Assembly (NCBI GenBank): GCA_013151865.1
Contig: JAADHN010000004.1
Coordinates: 1 to 49,030, forward strand
From: Kiritimatiellota bacterium
Lineage (GTDB): Bacteria > Verrucomicrobiota > Lentisphaeria > Oligosphaerales > JAADHN01
Direction: 5' to 3'
Length of the DNA: 49,030 nucleotides
Below, piece after piece: positions 32,222 to 41,697 of the stretch (position 1 is the first letter of the stretch; every line of letters starts with the position of its first letter). The translations under genes and the position numbers were made by a program. Below the pieces are notes generated by a model. It was given only the letters and a program-made list of their open reading frames with translations. It was not told where the DNA came from and ran no database searches.

Positions 32222-34039
32222 TCATCGTGTTGACTCAGGCCGGTCGGGTTTGACCAGGCGAACGAACCGCACGGTCACGTCCTTGTCGCCTGTCACTGCC
32301 AAACGAAAATCCATGTCCTTCAAGCCAGTGCCGGGGACCTGCAGGTCGGGGATGCTGAATGTTGCGGTCTTCCACGTTCCGCTGCCCATCGTTTCGACCG
32401 GGACCGAGGCCGCAACGCCGCGCGGGCTGGTGTAGTCGATGCGCCATGCCGTGGCGGGACCGTCGAGGTAAGTGACCCTCAAGAGCACGTGGTGGGGGCC
32501 GCCGGTGAGAAATTGCGGTTCGATGCGGAAATAAACGCAGCGCCCACCGCGGGCCAGATCGGTGCGGCGTGCGTGGAACTCATATCCCTTGCCGCTCGGG
32601 TAGTTGTATTTCAGCATCGAGATGTCGATCTTGTCTGTCGGTACGGTATTCCCGTCCGGGGCGATGTCCCGCTGCAACAACCAGCGTTCGAAGTTTTTCA
32701 CCGGCTTGGATCCAGCCCATTTGGCACGGTATCCCTCGCGCAGCCAGCACCAAGCGTCCGGAGCGGTTCCGGCGCGTTTTCCCAGTTCGTACTCGATCCA
32801 TCGAACAAACGACTCCCCACCGTAGGGCGCGAGCTGCTCCGTAATCGGGTCCATCACACGCCAGGGCACCCATTCCCACGAGCGACGCAACTGGAGCACA
32901 CGCAGACTGGCGATGAAGAATCGAATACCGTTCATGGTCGCCGGGCCGAAGCGCGGGTCGTCGCGTTTCCGGTACTCCGAATTCTCACTGTACATCATGG
33001 CGCCGTCGCGATAGGGCGGGTACGATTCGTCGAAGACCAGGTATCCGGCGTCCGTCACAGAGCATCCCCAGCCGGGTGTGATATACCGGTACCAGGCGGT
33101 GGGCATGCCGTCGCGGACGCCGCAGCCTTTGGCCAGTGCGAACTTCCAGACGTCGCGCGAGGCCGGGCCGTAGTCGAATTCCGTACCGCGTTTGCCGATG
33201 AACGTCTCTTCGCAGTTCGGCCAAATCAGCTTCCTTGCACGACCCTTGAACGCTTCGAGATAGTCACGAACGAATTGCAGGCCCCACCGCCGGAGCGTGT
33301 CGGGGGTCAGGCCGGTCTGCGTTTCGGCCTCGTGCAGGACGGCGGGGCCGTCGCGCCAGCACCATTCGCCGTAGCGAGAGTCCAGGCCGCGCATATCCAC
33401 ACCGATGAGCCTCGGATGGTCTTTGTAGCGCTTTCCGAGGGCCCGCAAGAATAGTCCGAAATACTCTTGGTATCCGCATCCCGGTTCCCAGGCCGCGACC
33501 GCGCCGTTGGACAGGAATCGGACCTTCCCTTTCTTGATCACCCATTCGGGGAGCATACAGGTTTCTCTGAGAATGCGTTTGCGTTTCTCTTCGGACCGGG
33601 CCCATTTCCATTTCGTGTAGTTGTACCGGCCGTACGCCTGGATCCAGAAAACGAACCCATCCGCGGGCGTGCCAGTCGCGCTGCGGACCTTTTGGTCGAT
33701 CAGGTCCCAGTTGTACACGCCTTCCGCGGGATTGGCCTCCGCCCACGAAAGCACGACGTAGTGCGCGATGTGCAGGCGGCCGTCCCGGAAGCGGGACAGT
33801 TCCTGCCTCTTCCGAATCCATTCTCCGCCGCCGAAGTATCCGGCGTCGGGGGTCATTCGCACCCATTTCGGCAGAGACCAGTCGTGGCCGGAGCGTATGC
33901 CCAAGAGGCGCGCCGACGGTTCGGGCTGGGCCGACGCCGAACGTCCCTCAGACAATAGCGCAAGTCCTGCGGCGAGCGCAAACGCCCACGCCCGGAAGAT
34001 ACTCATCCGCCCGTCCCGACTTTGCAGGAATCGATTCAT
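32222..34039 (-). CDS. Secreted beta-galactosidase-like TIM-barrel protein
   Basis: The protein has 605 residues. I chose the ATG at 34039 (AAGG upstream; a second start is at 34006); either gives a signal peptide (FRAWAFALAAGLALLSEGRSASA). The body reads as a (beta/alpha)8 glycosidase with substrate-pocket aromatics: AHYVVLSWAEANPAEGVYNWDLID, FWIQAYGRYNYTKWKW, IGVDMRGLDSRYGEWCW, IWPNCEETF and a Trp-rich SWEWVPWRVMD. The last 140 residues form a beta-sandwich (VYFRIEPQFLTGGPHHVLLRVTYL) often attached to such barrels. It resembles the DUF4832/beta-galactosidase-like group. E-candidates for catalysis are in YGEWCW and NCEETF, which I state as guesses. It probably cleaves an oligosaccharide outside the cell. 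Confidence 0.72.
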   Translation of the reverse strand: MNRFLQSRDGRMSIFRAWAFALAAGLALLSEGRSASAQPEPSARLLGIRSGHDWSLPKWVRMTPDAGYFGGGEWIRKRQELSRFRDGRLHIAHYVVLSWAEANPAEGVYNWDLIDQKVRSATGTPADGFVFWIQAYGRYNYTKWKWARSEEKRKRILRETCMLPEWVIKKGKVRFLSNGAVAAWEPGCGYQEYFGLFLRALGKRYKDHPRLIGVDMRGLDSRYGEWCWRDGPAVLHEAETQTGLTPDTLRRWGLQFVRDYLEAFKGRARKLIWPNCEETFIGKRGTEFDYGPASRDVWKFALAKGCGVRDGMPTAWYRYITPGWGCSVTDAGYLVFDESYPPYRDGAMMYSENSEYRKRDDPRFGPATMNGIRFFIASLRVLQLRRSWEWVPWRVMDPITEQLAPYGGESFVRWIEYELGKRAGTAPDAWCWLREGYRAKWAGSKPVKNFERWLLQRDIAPDGNTVPTDKIDISMLKYNYPSGKGYEFHARRTDLARGGRCVYFRIEPQFLTGGPHHVLLRVTYLDGPATAWRIDYTSPRGVAASVPVETMGSGTWKTATFSIPDLQVPGTGLKDMDFRLAVTGDKDVTVRFVRLVKPDRPESTR

Positions 34040-34438
34040 TTGTGCGAACCTTGCATTTTTCCCGGGCCGTAAAACTCGGAGCGGCCCCGGCCCGGGTTTC
34101 GCCTTCCGTGGCGCGCCGAATCCGCCGGTCGAACGATCCGCTGCATCGTTTGACGAATCAAGTCTTGACTCGACAGGGTCGCGAATCAACAGTCGTAGTC
34201 GATCAGTGCCGGCTCGACCTCGGCCCGGCCGGCGCCGGTGAGACCGGTCCAGAATAAGCGGCCGGCACTCAGCTCCGCCGCCCACAGATCCAATTGCCGC
34301 CGTGGTCCCCCCGCCAGAACCGCTCCCAGCGCAACGCTTTTTTGGCAAGCCCTGTCTTCGTCCGCATCATGTATGTCATGGTTGTTTCGCAAATACCCGT
34401 GATGTCTCGCCGTTCGTCACACGCTCTGCATCGGTTGT
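34040..34438. other. Gap between two minus-strand glycosidase genes
   Basis: About 400 bases lie upstream of the TIM-barrel gene and after the GH50-type gene. I found no supported gene, terminator or repeat. The GC-rich inverted runs near 34215-34265 could fold, but no T-run follows. The TIM-barrel gene promoter is expected near the left end. Confidence 0.4.
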
Positions 34439-36547
34439 TCACTTTCCGGTCGGGGCCATGGCGCGATATTCGTACATGGTGTAGCCGACTTTGCGAACCG
34501 CGTCAATGGTCTCCCTGTACGGGGTGTCGCAGATGTCGAGCAGGCCGATCTGATAGTTCTCGCCGTCCCCGCGGCCCGTGGTCGCCTGGCTGTGGAACTG
34601 GAACCAGTGCGTCCCGACGATTTGCGGATTCCGCAACGCACCCCGCACGTATCTCTCATACAACTGCGCCCGATGCTCCTGGTCTCTCGCCGGCCGCAGT
34701 CCGGTGTGAAACATGCCGCGGTCCAATGCGCCGAAGTGAAACTCGCCGATGATGATGGGGCGGTCGATTCCGTGGGGCAGGGCGAGCCCCGCCACCGAGT
34801 ACGTGTACTTGTTGTACCCCACCACGTCACAGTACTTCGCCGCAACGTCCGCAACCAGATCGTTGACCCAGGCGAATCGACAACCGAGGTAGAGTTGGTG
34901 GGGCGCGACTTCTCTCACGGCGTCCTTCACGGTCCGGAAATAGGTTTCCGCAATCCGACGGTTGAAACGGCGGAGATCGTCCCGGGCTTTGCTGTCCGCA
35001 TCGGGCGGGGTGCGGTCGGCGAGCAGTGCCTGCCATGAAGCGTACGCGGCGCCCCACGCGGCATTGAGCGCCTCGATCTTCTCGTACTTCTCCCGGAGGT
35101 CCGCCGCAAACACCCTTTTCGCCGGCTGCGTTGCCGGACTCGCCAGTGCGGCCCTCGCCAATGCGGTGGCGTCTCCCCACCCGAGTTCGTTATCCACGAA
35201 GTATCCGATGCACCACGGGTCCCCGGCGGACTTGCCCTTTTCCCGGATCATCCGTTTCCGCAACGCTTCCCGGAACTGCGGATCGAACACGTCATAGAAC
35301 TTGCCCCAATACCCTTCCGATCCCGCGATTCTGGGCGCGTTGTAATGGATGGCCACCACGTACGGCGTCCGCCGTTGGGTATAGATGCGTCCGTCGGACC
35401 AGTTGCCGATGGTGTTCATCCCCCAACTCCGCAACCGTCTATGACAAAGATCGCTGTAGGTTTCGAGCCAGACCTTGCCGTATTTTCGGAACAGGTTGGC
35501 CCGAAGAAAGTCGTACGTTCGGTAAGGGGAATGGTCCTTGTAGTACCCGTGCGGGGCCCAGGTACCCGTGCCGAAGAAGGTCGCCAGCGGACTGTCCTTC
35601 GGCGGCAAACCGGCAAAGTAGTCCTCACGGTCGCTGATCGGCGTGCCGCCGTTGAGATTGACGCAGTCCACACCGTGGGACCAGAACAACAACCCGTCCG
35701 GGTCCACCAGCCACCACTTGCCTTTGGCCTTCTCCACGCGGAAAAAGCCTGTGGCGTCGAGTCGCGGGCCGCCTTTCCACCCGCCGTACCGGTCACGGTC
35801 CGCGGGGCCGGGATGGCTCCGGAGGTCGTCCGTTTCGCGGCGCCGCGCCGCACGCAGTTCCTCGATGTTATGAACCTTGCCCGGCCAATCGGCGTGAACG
35901 AACTGACCGAATGCGTCGATGAACGGCAGGAACGTGTCGGCGTCCAGCGTTTTCAGCGTGCCGCCGACGCGGACGTTGTCGATCGTGAACGCGTGATCTT
36001 CCGTTGGTTTCGCCACGAAAACGACCAGTCCGATGACGTTGGTCGGATCCAGGGCGCCATGGCCCGGGCTGCCGCGCATGCCGATCAGTTTCAGTGGCTT
36101 CGACAACCGGAAGGGCGTCGACGACAAGTGTACCGTCAGGGTCTTGGCCGCTCCCGGATCGAGATCGATTCCCGTCTGCACGCAGTGGTTTCGACCGTCT
36201 GCGCCGGGATTGTCGACCCGACATCCGACCCACACCCGATGGGGCCCGACATTTCGCACGTCCAGCGCCAGGTATCGGAAAGCGGAGAAGTCCCATTTCC
36301 CGTCCGGGGCTTTGAGCGTGATTCCGGGCCAGTCTGTGGCGTGACCGGTCCGCAGGCGCAACGCCTGCCCCGCTGCTTCGGAGACCAGGTCCACTTTCAC
36401 GTCGCGGGCTTCTATCCGGGAGACGTCCGGACCGTTCTCGAAATCGAAAAGCACTCGCTCGGCGGCCGACGCGGCCATGGCACCCCAAAACCCCGGCAGC
36501 GTCCCCAGAAGAAAGGTCCATTTCACGGTTTGAATGGTACGGGTCAT
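34439..36547 (-). CDS. GH50-type (beta-agarase-like) glycoside hydrolase
   Basis: The protein has 702 residues. GGAGAA lies 8 bases before the ATG at 36547, and a signal peptide follows (TVKWTFLLGTLPGFWGAMAASA). Residues about 30-200 form a beta-sandwich carbohydrate-binding domain (LRTGHATDWPGITLKAPDGKW). From about 240 comes the GH50 barrel, opened by YGGWKGGPRL, with FFRVEKAKGKWWLVDPDGLLFWSHGVD, then YFVDNELGWG with the acid/base E454 and IIIGEFHFGA with the nucleophile E602. GH50 enzymes are exo- or endo-beta-agarases acting on beta-1,4 galactose chains of red-algal polysaccharides. The catalytic pair is in the expected place, but GH50-type proteins from land and freshwater bacteria may act on other galactans. 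Confidence 0.88.
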   Translation of the reverse strand: MTRTIQTVKWTFLLGTLPGFWGAMAASAAERVLFDFENGPDVSRIEARDVKVDLVSEAAGQALRLRTGHATDWPGITLKAPDGKWDFSAFRYLALDVRNVGPHRVWVGCRVDNPGADGRNHCVQTGIDLDPGAAKTLTVHLSSTPFRLSKPLKLIGMRGSPGHGALDPTNVIGLVVFVAKPTEDHAFTIDNVRVGGTLKTLDADTFLPFIDAFGQFVHADWPGKVHNIEELRAARRRETDDLRSHPGPADRDRYGGWKGGPRLDATGFFRVEKAKGKWWLVDPDGLLFWSHGVDCVNLNGGTPISDREDYFAGLPPKDSPLATFFGTGTWAPHGYYKDHSPYRTYDFLRANLFRKYGKVWLETYSDLCHRRLRSWGMNTIGNWSDGRIYTQRRTPYVVAIHYNAPRIAGSEGYWGKFYDVFDPQFREALRKRMIREKGKSAGDPWCIGYFVDNELGWGDATALARAALASPATQPAKRVFAADLREKYEKIEALNAAWGAAYASWQALLADRTPPDADSKARDDLRRFNRRIAETYFRTVKDAVREVAPHQLYLGCRFAWVNDLVADVAAKYCDVVGYNKYTYSVAGLALPHGIDRPIIIGEFHFGALDRGMFHTGLRPARDQEHRAQLYERYVRGALRNPQIVGTHWFQFHSQATTGRGDGENYQIGLLDICDTPYRETIDAVRKVGYTMYEYRAMAPTGK

Positions 36548-36648
36548 GTTGTGGTTCTCCGACTGGTTGCCCAAGGGGCCGAGGAACTCTTGGGGTTCGA
36601 CGATCCCATTTTACCCTCAATTCCACAAGTCACGAGAATGCGAGGCAC

Positions 36649-37752
36649 TCACGGTGTTGCGGGTTTTGCCGAGTTGGCGCGGAGAGCTTCCAGGAACGCC
36701 AGCGCCGCCTGAGTGACGTTGTCGTCCGGGTCCCCGAAGCCCCGGTTGATATCGCTGTGGCTGCGGTCGGAGGCGTCGATTACCCGGCTGGGAATACCCG
36801 CTTTCCTGAGCGTTTCGGCGAACCGCCGAGCAATCACGGCGCGGTTTGGGTTCGGCCGCCGGCCCATGCCTCGACTGTAGCAAATGAGGAACGGCGGGAT
36901 GCCTTTCCCGGGCGCCACGTGGTGGATGGGAGAGCAGGCTTTCTGTTCTTCTTCTTCCCCGGCGAACACGTTGCGGTACAATCGTGTTCCGCGCGCGACT
37001 CGCTCGAGCACATCATACGCCTGGGTGTCGAGTGAAATGACGCCGCGAAGGATCCCGAGGGGCTTGCCGGCGTTCTTCAGAAAACGCTCGTTGGTCGCCA
37101 CGAGCGCCACCAGGTGAGCCCCGGCCGAGTGCCCCATGAGGAACAGTTGTCCCGGATCGCCGCGGTACTCTGCAATGTGGTCGTGCACCCAGGCGACGGC
37201 GTCGGCCACGTCACGGGCCTGAGACAGAACGTTCACGTCCGGGAAGAGTCGATAATTGACGCTGACAAACACATAACCCCGCTCGGTGAAAAACGGCACT
37301 TTCCGGCCGGTGACCCGTTTGTCGCCGCGCTGCCAGCCGCCTCCATGGACGTAGATCATTACCGGATGGTCCCGCCCCTGTTCCGGCGCGTAGACGTCGA
37401 GGCGCTGGAGGTCAGACCCAGGGCCGTCGATTCTCGTGTAGGGAATGTCGAGACGCCTCCGGACCCCGGCCGGCACGGTGGCGGAAGGCGGCGGCGTACG
37501 GTCTTCGGTCCGGCGGCGGGAAACGGCCCGGGCCTCCTCCAAGGTCACGACCCCGTCTTTGTCGGCGTCCAGGCGGTCGAACAGACGGGGGGCCTCGTCG
37601 CGGGTGAGTTTGCCGTCGCCGTTCCGGTCGAAGCGTCGAAACCGCTGTCCGATCCTCGTCCCGTCCTGCCCCCCCCGGGCAACAACTGCCGCTGCAAAAG
37701 TGGTCAGGATGGCCGTCAAACTCAGTTGTCGCGACAGGACCCGTGGAAGCAT
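36649..37752 (-). CDS. Secreted EF-hand alpha/beta-hydrolase (carboxylesterase)
   Basis: The protein has 367 residues. A signal peptide (LSLTAILTTFAAAVVARG) leads to two EF-hand loops, DRNGDGKLTRDE and DADKDGVVTLEE, at about residues 41-75, and then an esterase domain from about 100. The oxyanion-hole motif HGGGW and the nucleophile elbow G-H-S209-A-G, together with a late Asp and SHSD histidine, form the expected Ser/Asp/His triad of hormone-sensitive-lipase/carboxylesterase-type enzymes. It likely removes acetyl or other ester groups from saccharides in the presence of calcium, outside the cytoplasm. It is next to the GH50-type gene and the double esterase, all on the minus strand. Confidence 0.88.
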   Translation of the reverse strand: MLPRVLSRQLSLTAILTTFAAAVVARGGQDGTRIGQRFRRFDRNGDGKLTRDEAPRLFDRLDADKDGVVTLEEARAVSRRRTEDRTPPPSATVPAGVRRRLDIPYTRIDGPGSDLQRLDVYAPEQGRDHPVMIYVHGGGWQRGDKRVTGRKVPFFTERGYVFVSVNYRLFPDVNVLSQARDVADAVAWVHDHIAEYRGDPGQLFLMGHSAGAHLVALVATNERFLKNAGKPLGILRGVISLDTQAYDVLERVARGTRLYRNVFAGEEEEQKACSPIHHVAPGKGIPPFLICYSRGMGRRPNPNRAVIARRFAETLRKAGIPSRVIDASDRSHSDINRGFGDPDDNVTQAALAFLEALRANSAKPATP

Positions 37753-37924
37753 GATCTTGGATTCCTTGCAGAGTGTTTCAGATTGTGCCGGACGATTCCC
37801 GGGAAGCTGCGGATTCTCCCGCGGTCCAAACGGGTCTCAAGACGGTTGTCCTCATTGGCATCCAGCCGGCTGCGTTGCCTGGCTGCATCGAGGACGGGGG
37901 CGTGGCGCCCCGGCAACGGACCGG

Positions 37925-40663
37925 TCACTTCCGGTGCCAAGTGACACGGGTTACCACGTTGCCGCACAGCGTATCGGCGACTGCCGGATTCAGCAGTTTT
38001 CCGGCTGCGGCGTCGTTTTTCAGCCACAAGTCGCAAAAGGCCGCCGTCATTACGGTCACAATGCGTTTGGCGTCGTCCCGGGCCGGCGATGGGGCCAGCT
38101 TCGCCCCGCGGGGACTGAATGCAAATGAAAGGTGGTCCGCATTCTCGAGCCAAAGCAGGAGTTTGTTTCCGGGCGGCATCAGACGGAACCCCTCGAGGCG
38201 TGCTTCGGCCGGTTGGAGCCGGCCGTCGTGGCCGAGCTGCATGTCCCGGCTGCCGCTGAAGCAGAGGAGCGGACGCCGGATCGTCCGAAAGCTTTCTTTG
38301 CCGAAACGCGAAGTGCCCGGTCCCTGCGGGGACATGGCCACGCCGATGGTGATGCGTGGGTCGCTCAGGTCCGGTCCCAGCCCTTTCCCCGGCGGCACGG
38401 GCGGGTCCAGATAGTCGAGAATGGGGCGTGCACCACAAGCGGCGAGTACGGTGTAGGCCCCGTACGAATGCCCGATCACCGCGATGCGGTCGGTCCGGAT
38501 TCTGCCTTTCAACGGGGGAAGGGTGCGGTCCCACTCGACGGCCCGGTCGATGGCGAAGCCGATGTCTCGGGGGCGTTCGAGCATGGCATTCGGGTCGGTG
38601 GTGATCCGTTTGAGAGCGACATCCAGGCGCCGGCGAAAAGTGCCGGTCGCCTCGGCAATGATTTCCCGTGTCCTTTTGCCGTTGCTGAACACGTCCTCGA
38701 CGCAGAGCGAGACGTACCCATGGCTCGCCAAGTGTTGCGCAAGGTAAATGTGCGAGTCCCAATTCCCCATGCCGCCATGGGAGAAGACGAGCAGCGGCCA
38801 GGGGCCCGGCGCTGATGGGTAATGGACCTTAATCGGAACGGGGCGTCTATCGCGTTTTGCGTCCACCAGGTTTGGGAATTCGAGCGTCTTCACGGAGAAC
38901 GGCCCCCGCGTCTCGTACTGTCGTACTTTGCGGCGGATCGCTGCCGACAACGCTTCGGCGGTCGCGTCCTGTCGGGCGGGCGGAGTTCGTGGTTTCGTCG
39001 AGTTCGAACGCGTCCCGGCGTCCTCGGCGCGCGCCCCCTGCCCGGTCTCCGTCGAGGTTCGGACGCCTTGACTCCGGGGGCCGGTGAGTTCATCAAAAAG
39101 GTCGCAGGCGTCCGCATGGAGCCGTTGGGCCACCCTGATACGGTCGCCGAATTCGAGGTAGGGTTCGTTCGCCAAGGAGTAGGCCGGCCAATGCGGCAGG
39201 CCGGGACCGTTCGGGTCGCCTGTCTCGGCGAACCGTACCCAAGCGCCACGCATCGTTTCGGACAACTTCAAGTCCCTCTCTTCGAAGCCGAAACGAGCGG
39301 CGCACGTGCCGAACACATACAGGATTTCCGCGCCATGCGTGGCGCCTGCGCCGTTGCGTCGGGCCCCGGGAGAAACCCGGGTGAAGTGGTATGCATACAC
39401 CGGCGCACGATGTCGGCGTGCCAAATCCCGGGCAAATCGCCGGGTGGGGGCAATGAACGTGCTGTCGGTGATGACCTTGGCCAATTGGACGGACGCTCGA
39501 TCATCCCGGCCGGCCGGGTACATGGCCTCCACCCTTCGTGCCCCGTCCCGTCGGAAGAAGAGCCGCAGAATGAAACGGTACCCCCTAATGCCGCGCACCG
39601 GCAACTGACGCTTGACGAACACCGTGCCCTCGTCCGCATTCGTGCCGACCATGACCGGTACGGCATGGAACCGGCCGGCCTCGAGCAGCCTGGCCGGTTC
39701 GTCTGGCAGAACATAGCCATCCACACACGGCCAGATCTTGGTCCCCTTGCCGAACAGGCCGACACGCGGGTTGGCGGCTTCGAGGAGTTTGGCGGCGGGG
39801 ATGTTTCGAAGCCGGAGTGCGGTCTGCGCCTCTGGAGTCAAGCCGAGGCGTCCGGCGATGTGGCGTCCGACCTGTTCCATGGCCGGACGACCGTGCGCGG
39901 GTTTCTTCAACCATTGCCTGATCCCGACCGCGACGCCGCTTTCGAGGACGGCGCGGTGAAACAGCCCTTTCGCCAAGGGACTCACCAGCAAACATCCGAT
40001 ACTGACGGCCCCGGCCGATTCGCCGAAGACCGTCACATTCCCTGCATCGCCGCCGAACACGGCAATATTGCTTCGCACCCATTGCAGCGCAGCGATTTGG
40101 TCCAGCAATCCGTAATTGCCCGACACACCGTGTGCGGACTCCGCACTCAAGGCGGGATGCGCAAAAAAACCGAACGGGCCGAGTCGATAATTGACGGTCA
40201 CCACGACCGCGCCTTCCGCGGCCAGTCGCCTGCCGTCGTACACGGCGTTTCCGCCGCTGCCCGTAGTGAACCCGCCGCCGTGAATCCACACCATGACCGG
40301 CAGCCTGCGGTCCTCACTTTTTGTCGGCGTCCACACGTTCAGGTAAAGACAATCTTCCTTGAAAGGGCCCGGAGGAGGCAGGAACAGAGACTTCGGCTGC
40401 GGGCAAGAGGGACCGAACCTCGTGCAGTCGCGCACCCCCTCCCACGGCTCGACCGGCTGCGGCGGCCGCCAGCGCAGCCCGCCGACCGGCGGTTTGGCGT
40501 ATGGGATGCCCAGGAAGGCCCGGACGGCGCCGGCCTCGCCTACGACTTTGCCCGAGATCGTGCCGGTTCGAATCCGTACCTGCGGCCCGGCCGGGACGCC
40601 GCGAACGACGATGACCCCCGACACAAACACTACGACGGCTGCCAACGAACGTGGAGATTTCAT
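37925..40663 (-). CDS. Double esterase: type-B carboxylesterase fused to a second alpha/beta-hydrolase
   Basis: The protein has 912 residues. The ATG at 40663 has GGAAAG upstream and begins a signal peptide (LAAVVVFVSGVIVVRGVPAG); the frame further upstream is compositionally poor. Residues about 30-525 are a type-B carboxylesterase with IPYAKPPVGGLRW, EDCLYLNVWTP, HGGGF (oxyanion) and the elbow G-E-S216-A-G. After a Pro/Thr-rich linker (about 526-580) a second hydrolase (about 590-912) follows, with FSHGGMGNWDSH, the elbow G-H-S733-Y-G and a late ENADHLSFAF with the catalytic His. The second unit resembles the PAF-acetylhydrolase / dienelactone-hydrolase group. The fusion of two esterases is unusual and suggests removal of two different ester groups from one polymer. 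Confidence 0.88.
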   Translation of the reverse strand: MKSPRSLAAVVVFVSGVIVVRGVPAGPQVRIRTGTISGKVVGEAGAVRAFLGIPYAKPPVGGLRWRPPQPVEPWEGVRDCTRFGPSCPQPKSLFLPPPGPFKEDCLYLNVWTPTKSEDRRLPVMVWIHGGGFTTGSGGNAVYDGRRLAAEGAVVVTVNYRLGPFGFFAHPALSAESAHGVSGNYGLLDQIAALQWVRSNIAVFGGDAGNVTVFGESAGAVSIGCLLVSPLAKGLFHRAVLESGVAVGIRQWLKKPAHGRPAMEQVGRHIAGRLGLTPEAQTALRLRNIPAAKLLEAANPRVGLFGKGTKIWPCVDGYVLPDEPARLLEAGRFHAVPVMVGTNADEGTVFVKRQLPVRGIRGYRFILRLFFRRDGARRVEAMYPAGRDDRASVQLAKVITDSTFIAPTRRFARDLARRHRAPVYAYHFTRVSPGARRNGAGATHGAEILYVFGTCAARFGFEERDLKLSETMRGAWVRFAETGDPNGPGLPHWPAYSLANEPYLEFGDRIRVAQRLHADACDLFDELTGPRSQGVRTSTETGQGARAEDAGTRSNSTKPRTPPARQDATAEALSAAIRRKVRQYETRGPFSVKTLEFPNLVDAKRDRRPVPIKVHYPSAPGPWPLLVFSHGGMGNWDSHIYLAQHLASHGYVSLCVEDVFSNGKRTREIIAEATGTFRRRLDVALKRITTDPNAMLERPRDIGFAIDRAVEWDRTLPPLKGRIRTDRIAVIGHSYGAYTVLAACGARPILDYLDPPVPPGKGLGPDLSDPRITIGVAMSPQGPGTSRFGKESFRTIRRPLLCFSGSRDMQLGHDGRLQPAEARLEGFRLMPPGNKLLLWLENADHLSFAFSPRGAKLAPSPARDDAKRIVTVMTAAFCDLWLKNDAAAGKLLNPAVADTLCGNVVTRVTWHRK

Positions 40664-41697
40664 GTTTCTTTCCGGCGACTGACGTCCCTTTGCGGAGAAG
40701 TCGGCGAGCCACGCTGCCGACGCACGTCCGGAACGCCCATCACGGTCTCCGCACGGACGACACGGACCGAATGGCAAACCGGTGGGCTGCCCCGAATGAG
40801 CGGCGCAACAGACCGACGGACGCCGAAGACGGACTCGCGACGCGTCTTGCTCTTTTCGCGTCGGCGGTGGTGAGAGAGAAACCGCTGCGCATCGGTATGC
40901 GGCCAGGATGGGCGCCGTCTTCACGTGCGGGAATACACTACCCGTCTGGAGCTGCTTTTCATCTTGGTCCGGAGTCGGGGCCTGCCGCTTTACTTCCCAG
41001 GCGACCCGGGGGGTCGATTTTTCCGTGGCCCGGGGCCGCACCAGGGAGCGGAAATGCGGGACGCACCCTGACCGGGCGCTTCACCGTATTCCGCCGGTGG
41101 AAGTCGGTGCACGCCGTCAGCGACCTTCCGGTCGGCGATGATTCTCCTGCGGCAGTGCCTCGGGCTGCGCTGCTGCTGCTTTATCGGGGCGCTCTTCGTG
41201 CAGTCCGAGAATCAAGCCGTCCATCAGGCGATTCTCACGAGCCGCAACAAGATCGGCGACAGCGTCCGGGGCCGAACCGCCCGGCGCAAGTTTTCGGGGA
41301 CCACAGGGGTTGCCTGGTTCGGATAACGCGGAAGCCGCCTCGAGTATTGTGAGGAACAGAAGCTGTGCCGCGATTCGCCGGGGAAAACACTCCCGGCGAA
41401 GAGTGAGACACGACGGCACGCGACCGAGAGCGTACGAAACGGGTTCGCTGTCCCGCGGTTCGGGGTTTGCGGCAGCCTTACCGGTACCTTCCGGAGCGCT
41501 TGAGTTCGTCTTGGTTCAAGTGGATCCGGTTGCGTCGGATAATATTGCCCGTTCGAACGGTGGACGTGCGTGCGCCGAGCCGAATCGCTCCCGACACGTT
41601 TGGAATCGTCGAGTACATGTGTAGACTTTCGGAGCAACAGGTTCCACCGAAGCGACCCAGACGCGGGCGGACTCGACCCGCAAGCGAGGCGCCGAAA
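40664..41697. other. Divergent intergenic region of about 1 kb
   Basis: The region separates the double esterase (minus) from the frameshifted giant glycosidase (plus). Several frames are open. A minus-strand frame at 41117-41419 has a hydrophobic run (RIAAQLLFLTILEAASAL) like a signal peptide followed by charged sequence, but it starts with GTG and has no ribosome-binding site, so I did not call it. I see no tRNA, repeat or terminator. A GATAAT box at 41538-41543 may be part of the promoter for the gene at 41698; its -35 is not convincing. Confidence 0.4.

Noticed and set aside
40555-40590. T-arm-like string GGTTCGAATCC suggesting a tRNA end
   Set aside because: It lies within the coding sequence of the double esterase, the flanking stem does not pair, and no acceptor or anticodon arms are visible.
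41117-41419. Minus-strand frame of 100 residues with a signal-peptide-like run
   Set aside because: It starts with GTG, has no ribosome-binding site and only moderate third-position GC, so the evidence is too weak for a gene call.
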